Of a stretch of DNA of 64,000 bases, positions 57,486-64,000 are shown in pieces. Below the pieces are notes generated by a model. The model did not search any database, had not been told where the DNA came from, and saw only the letters and a program-made list of their open reading frames with translations. Position numbers and translations under genes: made by a program. The stretch is from Bacillus sp. SM2101. GTDB taxonomy: Bacteria > Bacillota > Bacilli > Bacillales > SM2101. Each line of letters begins with the position of its first letter. Position 1 is the first letter of the stretch. The stretch covers positions 98,569 through 162,568 of the forward strand of contig NZ_JAEUFG010000005.1 in NCBI RefSeq assembly GCF_018588585.1, given 5' to 3'.

Positions 57486-59006
57486 TTGATTTATGCAAAT
57501 CCTGGTTCGCCAGACTCAATTATTACATTTAAGAAGAAATATGATAACTTTATCGGTGGAGAGTGGGTCCCTTCTGCAAGTGGTGAATATTTCGATAATA
57601 TGACGCCGATCACTGGACAAGCGTACTGTCAAGTTGCTAGATCTAATGGCGAAGATATTAACAGAGCTTTAGATGCTGCACATACCGCAAAGCATACTTG
57701 GGGAAAAACGAGCGTCACTGAACGATCAAATCTATTAAATAAAATAGCTGATCGAATTGAAGAAAATATGGAGAAATTGGCAGTTGCAGAGTCATGGGAA
57801 AACGGGAAACCTGTTCGGGAAACATTAGCTGCTGATTTGCCATTAGCGATCGATCATTTTAGATATTTTGCTGGCTGTATTCGTGCAGAAGAAGGAAGCT
57901 TAGCACAAATTGATCAAGACACTGTAGCATACCACTTCCCTGAACCAATTGGGGTTGTAGGTCAAATAATCCCTTGGAATTTCCCTCTATTAATGGCAAC
58001 GTGGAAACTTGCACCAGCACTCGCTGCTGGAAATTGTGTCGTTCTAAAGCCAGCGGAGCAAACTCCAGCATCCATCATGGTACTTATGGAGTTAATTCAA
58101 GATCTACTACCTCCAGGTGTTGTGAATGTTGTTAATGGTTTCGGAGTTGAGGCTGGCAAGCCACTTGCAACTAGTGATCGAGTAGGAAAAGTAGCATTTA
58201 CTGGAGAAACAACGACTGGACGGTTGATTATGCAATATGCGTCCCATAATATTATCCCTGTGACACTCGAATTAGGCGGTAAATCGCCAAATATTTTCTT
58301 TGAAGATGTGATGGCACAAGAGGATGACTTTTTAGATAAAGCAGCAGAAGGCTTTACAATGTTTGCTCTAAATCAAGGTGAAGTTTGTACTTGTCCATCA
58401 AGAGCTCTAATTCAAGAATCTATTTATGAACCTTTTATGGAGAAGGTCTTGTCACGAGTAGAAGCAATTAAACAAGGTAACCCTCTCGATATGAATACAA
58501 TGATAGGTGCGCAAGCTTCATCAGAACAGCTAGAAAAAATAATGTCATACATCGATATTGCTAACCAAGAAGGAGCAGAATTACTAGCTGGAGGGAAAAG
58601 AAATATACTTGAGGGTGAATTACAAGGAGGCTACTATATTGAGCCTACTGTTTTTAAAGGTACCAATAATATGCGCTTCTTCCAAGAAGAGATTTTCGGA
58701 CCAGTTGTAGCGGTTACAACTTTTAAAGATAAAGAAGAAGCATTACAAATTGCCAATGATACGTTATACGGTTTAGGGGCAGGCGTATGGACGCGAGATA
58801 TAAATACAGCTTATCGCTTTGGGCGTCAGATCGAAGCTGGTCGTGTATGGACAAACTGCTATCATGCATATCCTGCTCATGCAGCTTTTGGAGGATATAA
58901 AATGTCTGGTATTGGGCGTGAAAATCATAAAATGATGCTTTCTCATTACCAGCAAACGAAAAACTTACTAGTAAGTTATAGTCCAAAGGCGTTAGGGTTC
59001 TACTAA
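57486..59006 (+). CDS. Aldehyde dehydrogenase (acetaldehyde dehydrogenase type)
   Basis: This 506-residue NAD-dependent ALDH has [30 protein letters not shown], the general-base Glu in [11 protein letters not shown] and catalytic Cys in [11 protein letters not shown]. Sequence style and the DUF779 partner fit the AldB/AcoD-like branch acting on acetaldehyde or similar short aldehydes. Translation starts at TTG 57486, nine bases after GGAGG. The stop overlaps the next ATG (TAATG). Confidence 0.9.
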   Translation: MIYANPGSPDSIITFKKKYDNFIGGEWVPSASGEYFDNMTPITGQAYCQVARSNGEDINRALDAAHTAKHTWGKTSVTERSNLLNKIADRIEENMEKLAVAESWENGKPVRETLAADLPLAIDHFRYFAGCIRAEEGSLAQIDQDTVAYHFPEPIGVVGQIIPWNFPLLMATWKLAPALAAGNCVVLKPAEQTPASIMVLMELIQDLLPPGVVNVVNGFGVEAGKPLATSDRVGKVAFTGETTTGRLIMQYASHNIIPVTLELGGKSPNIFFEDVMAQEDDFLDKAAEGFTMFALNQGEVCTCPSRALIQESIYEPFMEKVLSRVEAIKQGNPLDMNTMIGAQASSEQLEKIMSYIDIANQEGAELLAGGKRNILEGELQGGYYIEPTVFKGTNNMRFFQEEIFGPVVAVTTFKDKEEALQIANDTLYGLGAGVWTRDINTAYRFGRQIEAGRVWTNCYHAYPAHAAFGGYKMSGIGRENHKMMLSHYQQTKNLLVSYSPKALGFY

Positions 59007-59353
59007 TGCTTGAAAAGGTGATAGCTACTGAAACTGCGCTAAATCTTATAGCAAAGCTAACAGCGAAACATGGACCTCTTATGTTCCATCAATCAGGTGG
59101 CTGTTGTGATGGTAGTTCACCAATGTGTTATGCAAGAGATGAGTTTTTAATCGGTCAATCGGATGTCTATTTAGGAGATATTGGAGAAACTCCTTTTTAT
59201 ATGAACAAACAGCAATATGAATATTGGAAGCATACTCAATTAATTATTGATGTTGTCGAAGGTCGAGGAGGCATGTTTTCTCTAGAAGGCCCAGAAGGAG
59301 TAAGATTTCTTACAAGGTCAAGATTGTTTCCAAACAATGAAAATCAAATATAA
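59006..59353 (+). CDS. DUF779 domain-containing protein
   Basis: A 115-residue protein with the conserved MFHQSGGCCDGSSPMCY motif (Cys-Cys and a further Cys, possibly metal binding) and DVVEGRGGMFSLEGPEGVRF. DUF779 proteins are commonly encoded next to aldehyde dehydrogenases of this class. Their role is not established; an accessory or protective function for the enzyme is a guess. Translationally coupled to the ALDH by overlap. Confidence 0.92.
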   Translation: MLEKVIATETALNLIAKLTAKHGPLMFHQSGGCCDGSSPMCYARDEFLIGQSDVYLGDIGETPFYMNKQQYEYWKHTQLIIDVVEGRGGMFSLEGPEGVRFLTRSRLFPNNENQI

Positions 59354-59363
59354 ACACCATATT

Positions 59364-59391
59364 CAGCTGATACCTTGTCAGCTGTTTTTTT
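59364..59391 (+). terminator. Terminator of the ALDH-DUF779 operon
   Basis: CAGCTGA and TCAGCTG form the stem around TACCTTG, followed by TTTTTTT. Confidence 0.88.
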
Positions 59392-59530
59392 GTTATTTGT
59401 GTTTATCGTAGCCATCCATCAACATTAACGTTTCCTCGTAACATACTCCTACTTGCTCATCATTAGAAATCTGTTAAACTATTATTTCTTAATAATATTA
59501 TTTTATTTGTAGTTGTGTGTGCATGATATG

Positions 59531-59662
59531 TAGCATACTAAGTAAGACCCGGTACAAATACACCTTCGGGGCATTTTTTCTTCTTTTATACGATGACATT
59601 TTTATTACACTAAGTTTTGCTGCGGTTTATTAATGAACAGTAGAACAAGATGAAAAAAGCCC
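59531..59662 (+). repeat. Dispersed repeat copy, first of a tandem pair
   Basis: Bases 59564-59662 repeat almost exactly at 59730-59828 (offset 166), differing at only a few positions. The left arm is degenerate. The block CTTTTATACGATGACATTTT corresponds to the CTGTACAACGATGACTAACA block of other copies, and the right end is GATGAAAAAAGCC. Confidence 0.7.
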
Positions 59663-59670
59663 TATAGATT

Positions 59671-59830
59671 AATGATCTCCCAATGTTTATTGTATGACGT
59701 ACTAAGAAATAAACACGACACAGTTACAGCTTCGCGGCATTTTTTCTTCTTTTATACGATGACATTTTTATTACACTAAGTTTTGCTGTGGTTTATTAAT
59801 GAACATTAGAACGGGATGAAAAAAGCCTTA
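59671..59830 (+). repeat. Dispersed repeat copy, second of a tandem pair
   Basis: AATGTTTATTGTATGACGTACTAAGAAATAAACAC is the family left arm (key blocks ATTG, ACGTACTAAGAAATAAACAC). It is followed by TTCGCGGCATTTTTTCTTC and the 99-bp part shared with the first copy, ending AAAAAAGCCTT. Confidence 0.7.
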
Positions 59831-59896
59831 TTTTTTTTGAACTTTTTCTTGCAATCGAACCAATAAATAGAGAGAGAGAAAAAAGGAGGCTCTAAT

Positions 59897-60469
59897 ATGA
59901 CTGATGAAGAATTACATAGCTGGTTAAAGGAGTTGACAACTGGAAGCGAAAAAGCTTTCGAAATTGTCTATGAAGAAATACACCATCATGTCTATCGAAC
60001 TATTTATTTTTTAGTGAATAACAAACAAGATGCGAATGATGTAGCAAACGAAGTGTATATTCAATTGATTAAATCCATTCCAAAGTACGATATGAACAAA
60101 CCTTTCTATTCGTGGCTAAATGGTCTAATCGTTAAACAAACAGCTAATTGGAATAGAAAGCTTTGGAGGAAATTTAATCTTGATAAGAAAAATCAGTTAT
60201 TTTCAATCGAAGAACGTCCTAGATCAACAGAAGAAACAATGATAACAAATGAAATGAATAGCCAATTATTACAGCATGTTAATAGGCTGCCATATAAATT
60301 AAAGGTAGTCATTGTACTTAGATACTTTCATGACAACAGTTTTGAAGAAATTGCAAACACATTAAATATTCCGATTGGAACAGCAAAATCAAGGCATCAT
60401 CATGCATTAAAAAATCTTCGAAATAAGAAATTGCCAACTGAAAGTGAGGCGTCATTACATGTTCATTGA
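59897..60469 (+). CDS. ECF-type RNA polymerase sigma factor
   Basis: This 190-residue protein has a sigma-70 region 2 (GSEKAFEIVYEEIHHHVYRTIYFLVNNKQDANDVANEVY) and a region 4 (LPYKLKVVIVLRYFHDNSFEEIANTLNIPIGTAKSRHHHALKNLR) separated by a linker, and no region 3, as in extracytoplasmic-function sigma factors. It is closest in feel to the SigY/YlaC-like group; I cannot assign it to one. AAAAAAGGAGG precedes the ATG. The next gene overlaps by 11 bp and is probably its regulator. Confidence 0.9.
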   Translation: MTDEELHSWLKELTTGSEKAFEIVYEEIHHHVYRTIYFLVNNKQDANDVANEVYIQLIKSIPKYDMNKPFYSWLNGLIVKQTANWNRKLWRKFNLDKKNQLFSIEERPRSTEETMITNEMNSQLLQHVNRLPYKLKVVIVLRYFHDNSFEEIANTLNIPIGTAKSRHHHALKNLRNKKLPTESEASLHVH

Positions 60470-61433
60470 GAAGGAATTGAAAAGTGAATTCGAGAAAACA
60501 GCAAGTAGTATAAAAGAGCCGGAAAGCATAAAAAACAATGCACAACTTGTTTTTAAACATTACCATACCAATAAGAAAGGAATCCGTAATCAAAGGTTTA
60601 GCAAGATTGCTATCGCTATGGCGTGTCTATTGTTATTCTCTGGTTTTGCTTTCGCAGCCAATATTATTTACGAATTAACATTTGATAGCTTTGAATTTAA
60701 CATTTCAGATGACACAATCATAGACATCCCTAGCTTGCAAGAAAAAGAACACATACAAAACACGGTTGAAGATATTCGTAAATCATTGAAGCCTGGGGAA
60801 TCTGCAATTATGTACAGCTCTGCGTTGGATAATGGTCAGAACGTTTCATTTTCTTTAGCGACCATCAACAATCCTGAGGAAATAAGTATGGAAGATTGGC
60901 AAAATCATATGGATGATTACTTTTCTCAATACAAAATACCTCAAGCATTATATAACGGGATGACGCTTAAAGCGGCGCATTACCAAACGGTAGTTGGTGG
61001 CGTTGAGCCTGAGATGGCTGAAAAATATTACGATACACTAAAGACTAGATCAACTAAGACTACAGAAAAAATCACATGGGATAATCTAGGGTCTTTTTCT
61101 AAAGAACCAAATAACTTATGGAACTTACCAAATTTGATTTATAGAACAAATACAAATGACGAAATTCTTATATCCTATCACCTTCTTACAAATGATGTAG
61201 TTTCAATGACATCGTATATGGGAGAGGATTTTAAGCAATTTACGGTAGACGGATATGATGCATTTTACGTTGAATCAAATGAAAGTTTATATACGACTAA
61301 TAAAGAAAAAATACTAAGTTGGTTTGAAAACAGGAATGGCCAGTTTATTTTATACAACATAACCACTGAATCAGATAATATTACTCAAGAAGATCTAATA
61401 GCTATTGCAAATAATATGGAAATAGCAAAATAG
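60459..61433 (+). CDS. Membrane protein, probable cognate anti-sigma factor
   Basis: This 324-residue protein has an N-terminal cytoplasmic part of about 50 residues (MFIEKELKSEFEKTASSIKEPESIKNN), one membrane helix (about 52-72, IAIAMACLLLFSGFAFAANI) and a large outer domain with DUF4367-like segments late in the sequence (YDAFYVESNESLYTT... FILYNITTESDNITQEDLIAIANNM). Overlap with the sigma gene and this topology fit an anti-sigma factor. No zinc-binding anti-sigma motif is visible. ATG 60459 follows GAGG with good spacing. Confidence 0.7.
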   Translation: MFIEKELKSEFEKTASSIKEPESIKNNAQLVFKHYHTNKKGIRNQRFSKIAIAMACLLLFSGFAFAANIIYELTFDSFEFNISDDTIIDIPSLQEKEHIQNTVEDIRKSLKPGESAIMYSSALDNGQNVSFSLATINNPEEISMEDWQNHMDDYFSQYKIPQALYNGMTLKAAHYQTVVGGVEPEMAEKYYDTLKTRSTKTTEKITWDNLGSFSKEPNNLWNLPNLIYRTNTNDEILISYHLLTNDVVSMTSYMGEDFKQFTVDGYDAFYVESNESLYTTNKEKILSWFENRNGQFILYNITTESDNITQEDLIAIANNMEIAK

Positions 61434-61504
61434 AAAACAATCAGTTTTTCAGTATGTAAAACGAGTTCTATGCTGTAAAGTTAGCTCCTATGATAACCAA
61501 AATA

Positions 61505-61541
61505 GCTAGTCACCTATAAGAATAAATTTATAGGTGACCGC
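61505..61541. terminator. Hairpin downstream of the anti-sigma gene
   Basis: AGCTAGTCACCTATAA and TTATAGGTGACCGCT form a long, nearly perfect stem with loop GAATAAAT. It lacks a clear T-run on either strand, so it may be a weak terminator or an mRNA end structure. Confidence 0.5.
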
Positions 61542-62033
61542 TATGTTCTCATACTATCATTTAGTTTTATCACTACTTTTAAATGGCTTGGCAAAAAGAA
61601 TCGTGTAGTTGTCTTTACTTTACACCCATTGATTAAACTACCTGTAAATCACAATGGAGGCTTTATGAACACAATAACACAATAAAAGATTTTAGATGTA
61701 ATTAAAATCGACTTTAATCTTATACAATTTTATGCCATCATTTCAAGCTTTCAAAAAGGTAATAATGTAGATACTCCCCAAAATGAAGAATCTGGTGGAA
61801 GTAATGGGATTTTCTGTTTACTAAACTCCTTTTAACATTTCTTCACAATATCTTGCATTCTTCCGCAATCTATCTCTTCCAATTTACTCCTTTATTTTTA
61901 AAGTTTATAACTTTTATCATACTGCCCTTCCACATTAGTATTTTCAAAAATTAATTTTTCGTGACTGTTACAAATTTTTCTTCTCAATAAAATAATAATC
62001 TTGGAGCAGTCGGTGTTCATTTCTTTATTTATT

Positions 62034-62184
62034 AAGGTACTTTCACAAACTTTTTGCTATTTAGACTAATATAGAACAGCAACAAATGACCTTATTTAAC
62101 AATAGAAAATATGTTACAACTGCTTTGTTTATATGTATTTATTTCATAGAACAAAAAGCAATAATCAATGCGAAAACTGCTTTT
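62034..62184 (-). repeat. Dispersed MITE-like repeat, inverted copy
   Basis: The plus strand begins AAGGTACTTTCACAAACTTT and ends GCAATAATCAATGCGAAAAC plus TGCTTTT. The reverse complement matches the left arm CAGTTTTCGCATTGATTATTG and the ATGAAATAAATACA block. Confidence 0.6.
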
Positions 62185-62388
62185 GTTAACAAACATTTAT
62201 CTTATAAAAACTCAATTCCTTTGTTCATAACAATCCCCATTAAAACAAGTTCCATAATTCTATCTTCAAACTCCTTATCCCATTTTTCTAGTAAGTAATT
62301 TAACTATTTTTTATATGTTACATTATTGTAAAAATTTTTTAAATTGTTCTTAAACCATTTACAAACTAATATACATGATTTAGTATAT

Positions 62389-62409
62389 AAAACGAAATGA
62401 TTACGATTT
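62389..62409. promoter_or_regulatory. Zur-like operator upstream of the zinc-binding lipoprotein gene
   Basis: AAAACGAAAT-G-ATTACGATTT has 10-1-10 palindromic geometry. The right half matches the Bacillus Zur box half-site ATTACGATTT exactly, and the left half matches AAATCGTAAT at 8 of 10 positions. It lies about 55-75 bp upstream of the start codon of a predicted zinc uptake protein. Confidence 0.65.
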
Positions 62410-62462
62410 ACCTTTTTAAAACGCTTTAATTACACAAATTTATTAAGTTAGGAGCTAACAAC

Positions 62463-63722
62463 ATGAAAATCAACAAATCTTTTTATACTTTAGTTTTTGC
62501 TATGAGTCTTATTCTTGCAGGCTGCGGAAACTCTGAAACTGTTAAAACAGGAATATCTGAAAATGAAAAGATAACAATTTATACTACGATTTATCCACTT
62601 GAAGATTTTGCGAAAAAAATTGGCGAAGACTATGTTGATGTGAAAAGTATTTACCCTCCAAATGTAGATGCCCATTCTTTTGAGCCGTCTGCAAAAGACA
62701 TGGTTGCTCTAGCGAAATCTGATTTGTTTATTTACAGTGGAGTTGGTATTGATGCGTTTGCAGAAAATGCTATTAAGTCCTTGAAAAATGAAAGTGTTAC
62801 TATTTTAGAAGCAGGAGAAGGCATTGAACTATTAGAATCCTCTCAAAACGAGGAACATCTTCACGAAGAGGTAGATGCTGATGCTGAAGAACACGGTCAC
62901 GAAGAGCAAAATACTAACACTGAAGAGCATGATCATGAAGAGCAAGACACTGAAGCTGAGGAACACGGTGACGAAGAGCAAAATACTGATGCTGAAGAAC
63001 ACGGTCATGAAGAGCAAAATACTGATGCTGAAGAACACGGTCATGAAGAGCAAAATACTGACGCTGAAGAACACGGTCATGAAGAGCAAGATGCTGACGC
63101 TGAAGAACACGGTCATGAAGAGCAAAATACTGACGCTGAAGAACACGGTCATGAAGATGAAAGCATTGAAGTGGATGAAGACGAGCATAACCACGGTGAT
63201 TATGATCCTCACATCTGGTTGGATCCTCTCCGTGCAATCGAACTCGCCGAAAATATCAAAAATAAGTTGAGTGAATTAAAGCCAGAACATGCTTCAATAT
63301 TTGAAAGCAATTATATTCAGTTAAAAGACAACTTAGAAAAACTTGACGAAGAATTTAAAAGTACAATTGAAAGCTCCAAGACGGATATTATTTTAGTATC
63401 TCATGCAGCTTATGGATATTGGGAAGCACGTTATGGTATTGAACAGATCGCTATTACTGGTTTATCTCCTACACAGGAACCTTCATTAAAACAGTTACAA
63501 AATATTATTGAAGAATCTAAAGAACATGATCTTCATTATGTTATTTTCGAACAAAGTGTTACACCAAAAGTAGTAAAAACGATCCAGAAGGAATTGGGAG
63601 CGGAAGCTCTAACTCTCCATAATCTTGAGTCCTTGACAGAAGAAAATATTAAGCAAGGGGATGACTATTTCAGCATCATGAGAATGAATTTACATACCAT
63701 AAAGACAGCTTTAAATGATTAA
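62463..63722 (+). CDS. znuA: Zinc ABC transporter substrate-binding lipoprotein with a His-rich repeat
   Basis: This 419-residue cluster A-I solute-binding protein (ZnuA/AdcA type) has a lipobox LAGC (Cys21). The first lobe starts ITIYTTIYPLEDFAKKIG, with a metal ligand in NVDAHSFEP (His about 77). The second ligand is in DPHIWLDP, the third in LVSHAAYGYW, and the acidic one is near IFEQSVTP. Between lobes, residues 142-237 hold eight 12-residue acidic/His repeats (EEHGHEEQNTDA). Such His-rich loops bind zinc for delivery or storage. GGAGC precedes the ATG. The permease and ATPase genes are not visible before the window ends. Confidence 0.92.
   Translation: MKINKSFYTLVFAMSLILAGCGNSETVKTGISENEKITIYTTIYPLEDFAKKIGEDYVDVKSIYPPNVDAHSFEPSAKDMVALAKSDLFIYSGVGIDAFAENAIKSLKNESVTILEAGEGIELLESSQNEEHLHEEVDADAEEHGHEEQNTNTEEHDHEEQDTEAEEHGDEEQNTDAEEHGHEEQNTDAEEHGHEEQNTDAEEHGHEEQDADAEEHGHEEQNTDAEEHGHEDESIEVDEDEHNHGDYDPHIWLDPLRAIELAENIKNKLSELKPEHASIFESNYIQLKDNLEKLDEEFKSTIESSKTDIILVSHAAYGYWEARYGIEQIAITGLSPTQEPSLKQLQNIIEESKEHDLHYVIFEQSVTPKVVKTIQKELGAEALTLHNLESLTEENIKQGDDYFSIMRMNLHTIKTALND
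62886..63173 (+). repeat. 36-bp tandem repeat inside the zinc-binding lipoprotein gene
   Basis: Eight in-frame 36-bp units encode EEHGHEEQNTDA-like 12-mers. Units 4-6 are nearly identical at DNA level; the outer units are more diverged (EEHDHEEQDTEA, EEHGDEEQNTDA). This suggests recent expansion by slippage. The repeat keeps other frames on both strands open, producing spurious ORFs. Confidence 0.9.
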
Positions 63723-63900
63723 TCGTTTTTTAAATAAAACTCAACTTAAGAATGTATACTAACTATCGACCTCAAGACGAGGAATATATTACTCTTATAT
63801 AATATTTTTAAAATTTCAAATTATAAGATTTATTATTTATCCCCTATTAATATACATAATTAATAGGGGAATTATAACAGGCTATTAAAAGGAGGTTAAC

Positions 63901-64000
63901 ATGAATAAGATTATACGAGGTAGTATTATAGATATTACAGGTTTAGCGATTATTGCTTTAACTCTTCTTCTTTTGTCGTTTAGTACAAGCTTTAGTGGTA
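63901..64000 (+). CDS. Membrane protein, N-terminal fragment (cut by window edge)
   Basis: AAAAGGAGG is six bases upstream of ATG 63901, so this is a real start. The 33 visible residues, MNKIIRGSIIDITGLAIIAL then TLLLLSFSTSFSG, are a basic start and a hydrophobic helix. It follows the zinc-binding protein gene by 180 bp and may be connected to it, but its identity cannot be told from this stretch. Confidence 0.6.
   Translation, partial: MNKIIRGSIIDITGLAIIALTLLLLSFSTSFSG

Larger units (their letters stand above)
59354..59896. other. Intergenic region with a tandem pair of repeat copies
   Basis: A terminator is followed by two dispersed-repeat copies in direct orientation. The sigma-factor promoter should lie in the last 60 bp (59830-59896). 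I cannot assign it. Confidence 0.5.
61434..62462. other. About 1 kb intergenic region
   Basis: Contains a long hairpin (61505-61541), an inverted dispersed-repeat copy (62034-62184) and the Zur-like box upstream of the zinc lipoprotein gene. No gene is supported; the 70-codon frame at 62086-62298 overlaps the repeat and lacks an SD. Confidence 0.55.

Noticed and set aside
62086-62298. 70-codon plus-strand ORF
   Set aside because: Overlaps an inverted dispersed repeat and has no SD.
62832-63270. Overlapping ORFs on both strands inside the zinc lipoprotein gene
   Set aside because: Shadows created by the 36-bp tandem repeat, which keeps several frames open; the plus-strand gene has the SD, lipobox and conserved domains.

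Overview
The window looks like a chromosomal segment of an AT-rich, spore-forming, aerobic Bacillaceae. The evidence is gene content and order: ypjD-dapB with ypjB, ypjA and a YitT/YpjC protein; a glcT-ptsG-ptsH-ptsI block; hutP-hutH; patA; cheV; and sporulation genes (racA, three YjcZ-like microproteins, two SASP-like small proteins). SD sequences are strong (GGAGG type), and TTG and GTG starts are common. I saw no tRNA, rRNA, CRISPR array, prophage or transposase gene.

Layout. 1-5.8 kb: dapB (cut by the window edge), ypjD, a YitT membrane protein, a YugP metallopeptidase, ypjB, ypjA and cheV. 6.4-12.3 kb: small accessory genes (lipoprotein, SnoaL-like, quinone oxidoreductase-like, DUF4386, Cys-rich microprotein, DinB, YjcZ). 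12.4-16.8 kb: alanine dehydrogenase and a taurine/omega-amino-acid:pyruvate aminotransferase in one run of genes, then divergent patA. 17.3-20 kb: membrane protein, thioesterase, GH25 lysozyme with an SLH-like tail. 20.5-32.1 kb: a trans-4-hydroxy-L-proline catabolic island. It encodes a hydroxyproline 2-epimerase, a second racemase-like protein lacking both catalytic cysteines, a multi-subunit D-hydroxyproline dehydrogenase (FAD subunit, two 2Fe-2S proteins, FAD/NAD subunit), a DapA-type deaminase and a semialdehyde dehydrogenase. A sigma-54 activator sits in the middle, and I find three good -24/-12 promoters facing the three transcription units. 32.5-37.8 kb: Nudix protein, YkwC-like dehydrogenase, hutH and hutP with a visible HutP-type attenuator. 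38.4-43.6 kb: general PTS and glucose PTS with a GlcT-type RAT/terminator. 43.7-51.8 kb: Cof-type phosphatase, racA, a nonsense-mutated P-loop kinase, LysM-NlpC/P60 hydrolase, PAS histidine kinase, D-alanine aminotransferase, YjcZ proteins. 51.8-57.1 kb: a 21/42-bp minisatellite, a secreted GH30 glycosidase with a cre site, a Nudix protein and a decayed ABC transporter. 57.5-64 kb: acetaldehyde dehydrogenase-like gene with its DUF779 partner, an ECF sigma factor with a probable anti-sigma factor, and a zinc-binding lipoprotein with a Zur-like box and a 12-residue His-rich repeat.

The main signal that gene calls do not explain is a dispersed family of non-coding repeats of about 100-170 bp. 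Full copies begin near AAGGCTGTTTTCG and end near CGAAAAGAGCCTT, so they have terminal inverted repeats like a MITE. I recognise about 15-20 full, half or degenerate copies in both orientations, all in intergenic DNA, one of them inside the hydroxyproline gene run. All assignments come from reading the sequence and from memory of protein families; no database search was run.
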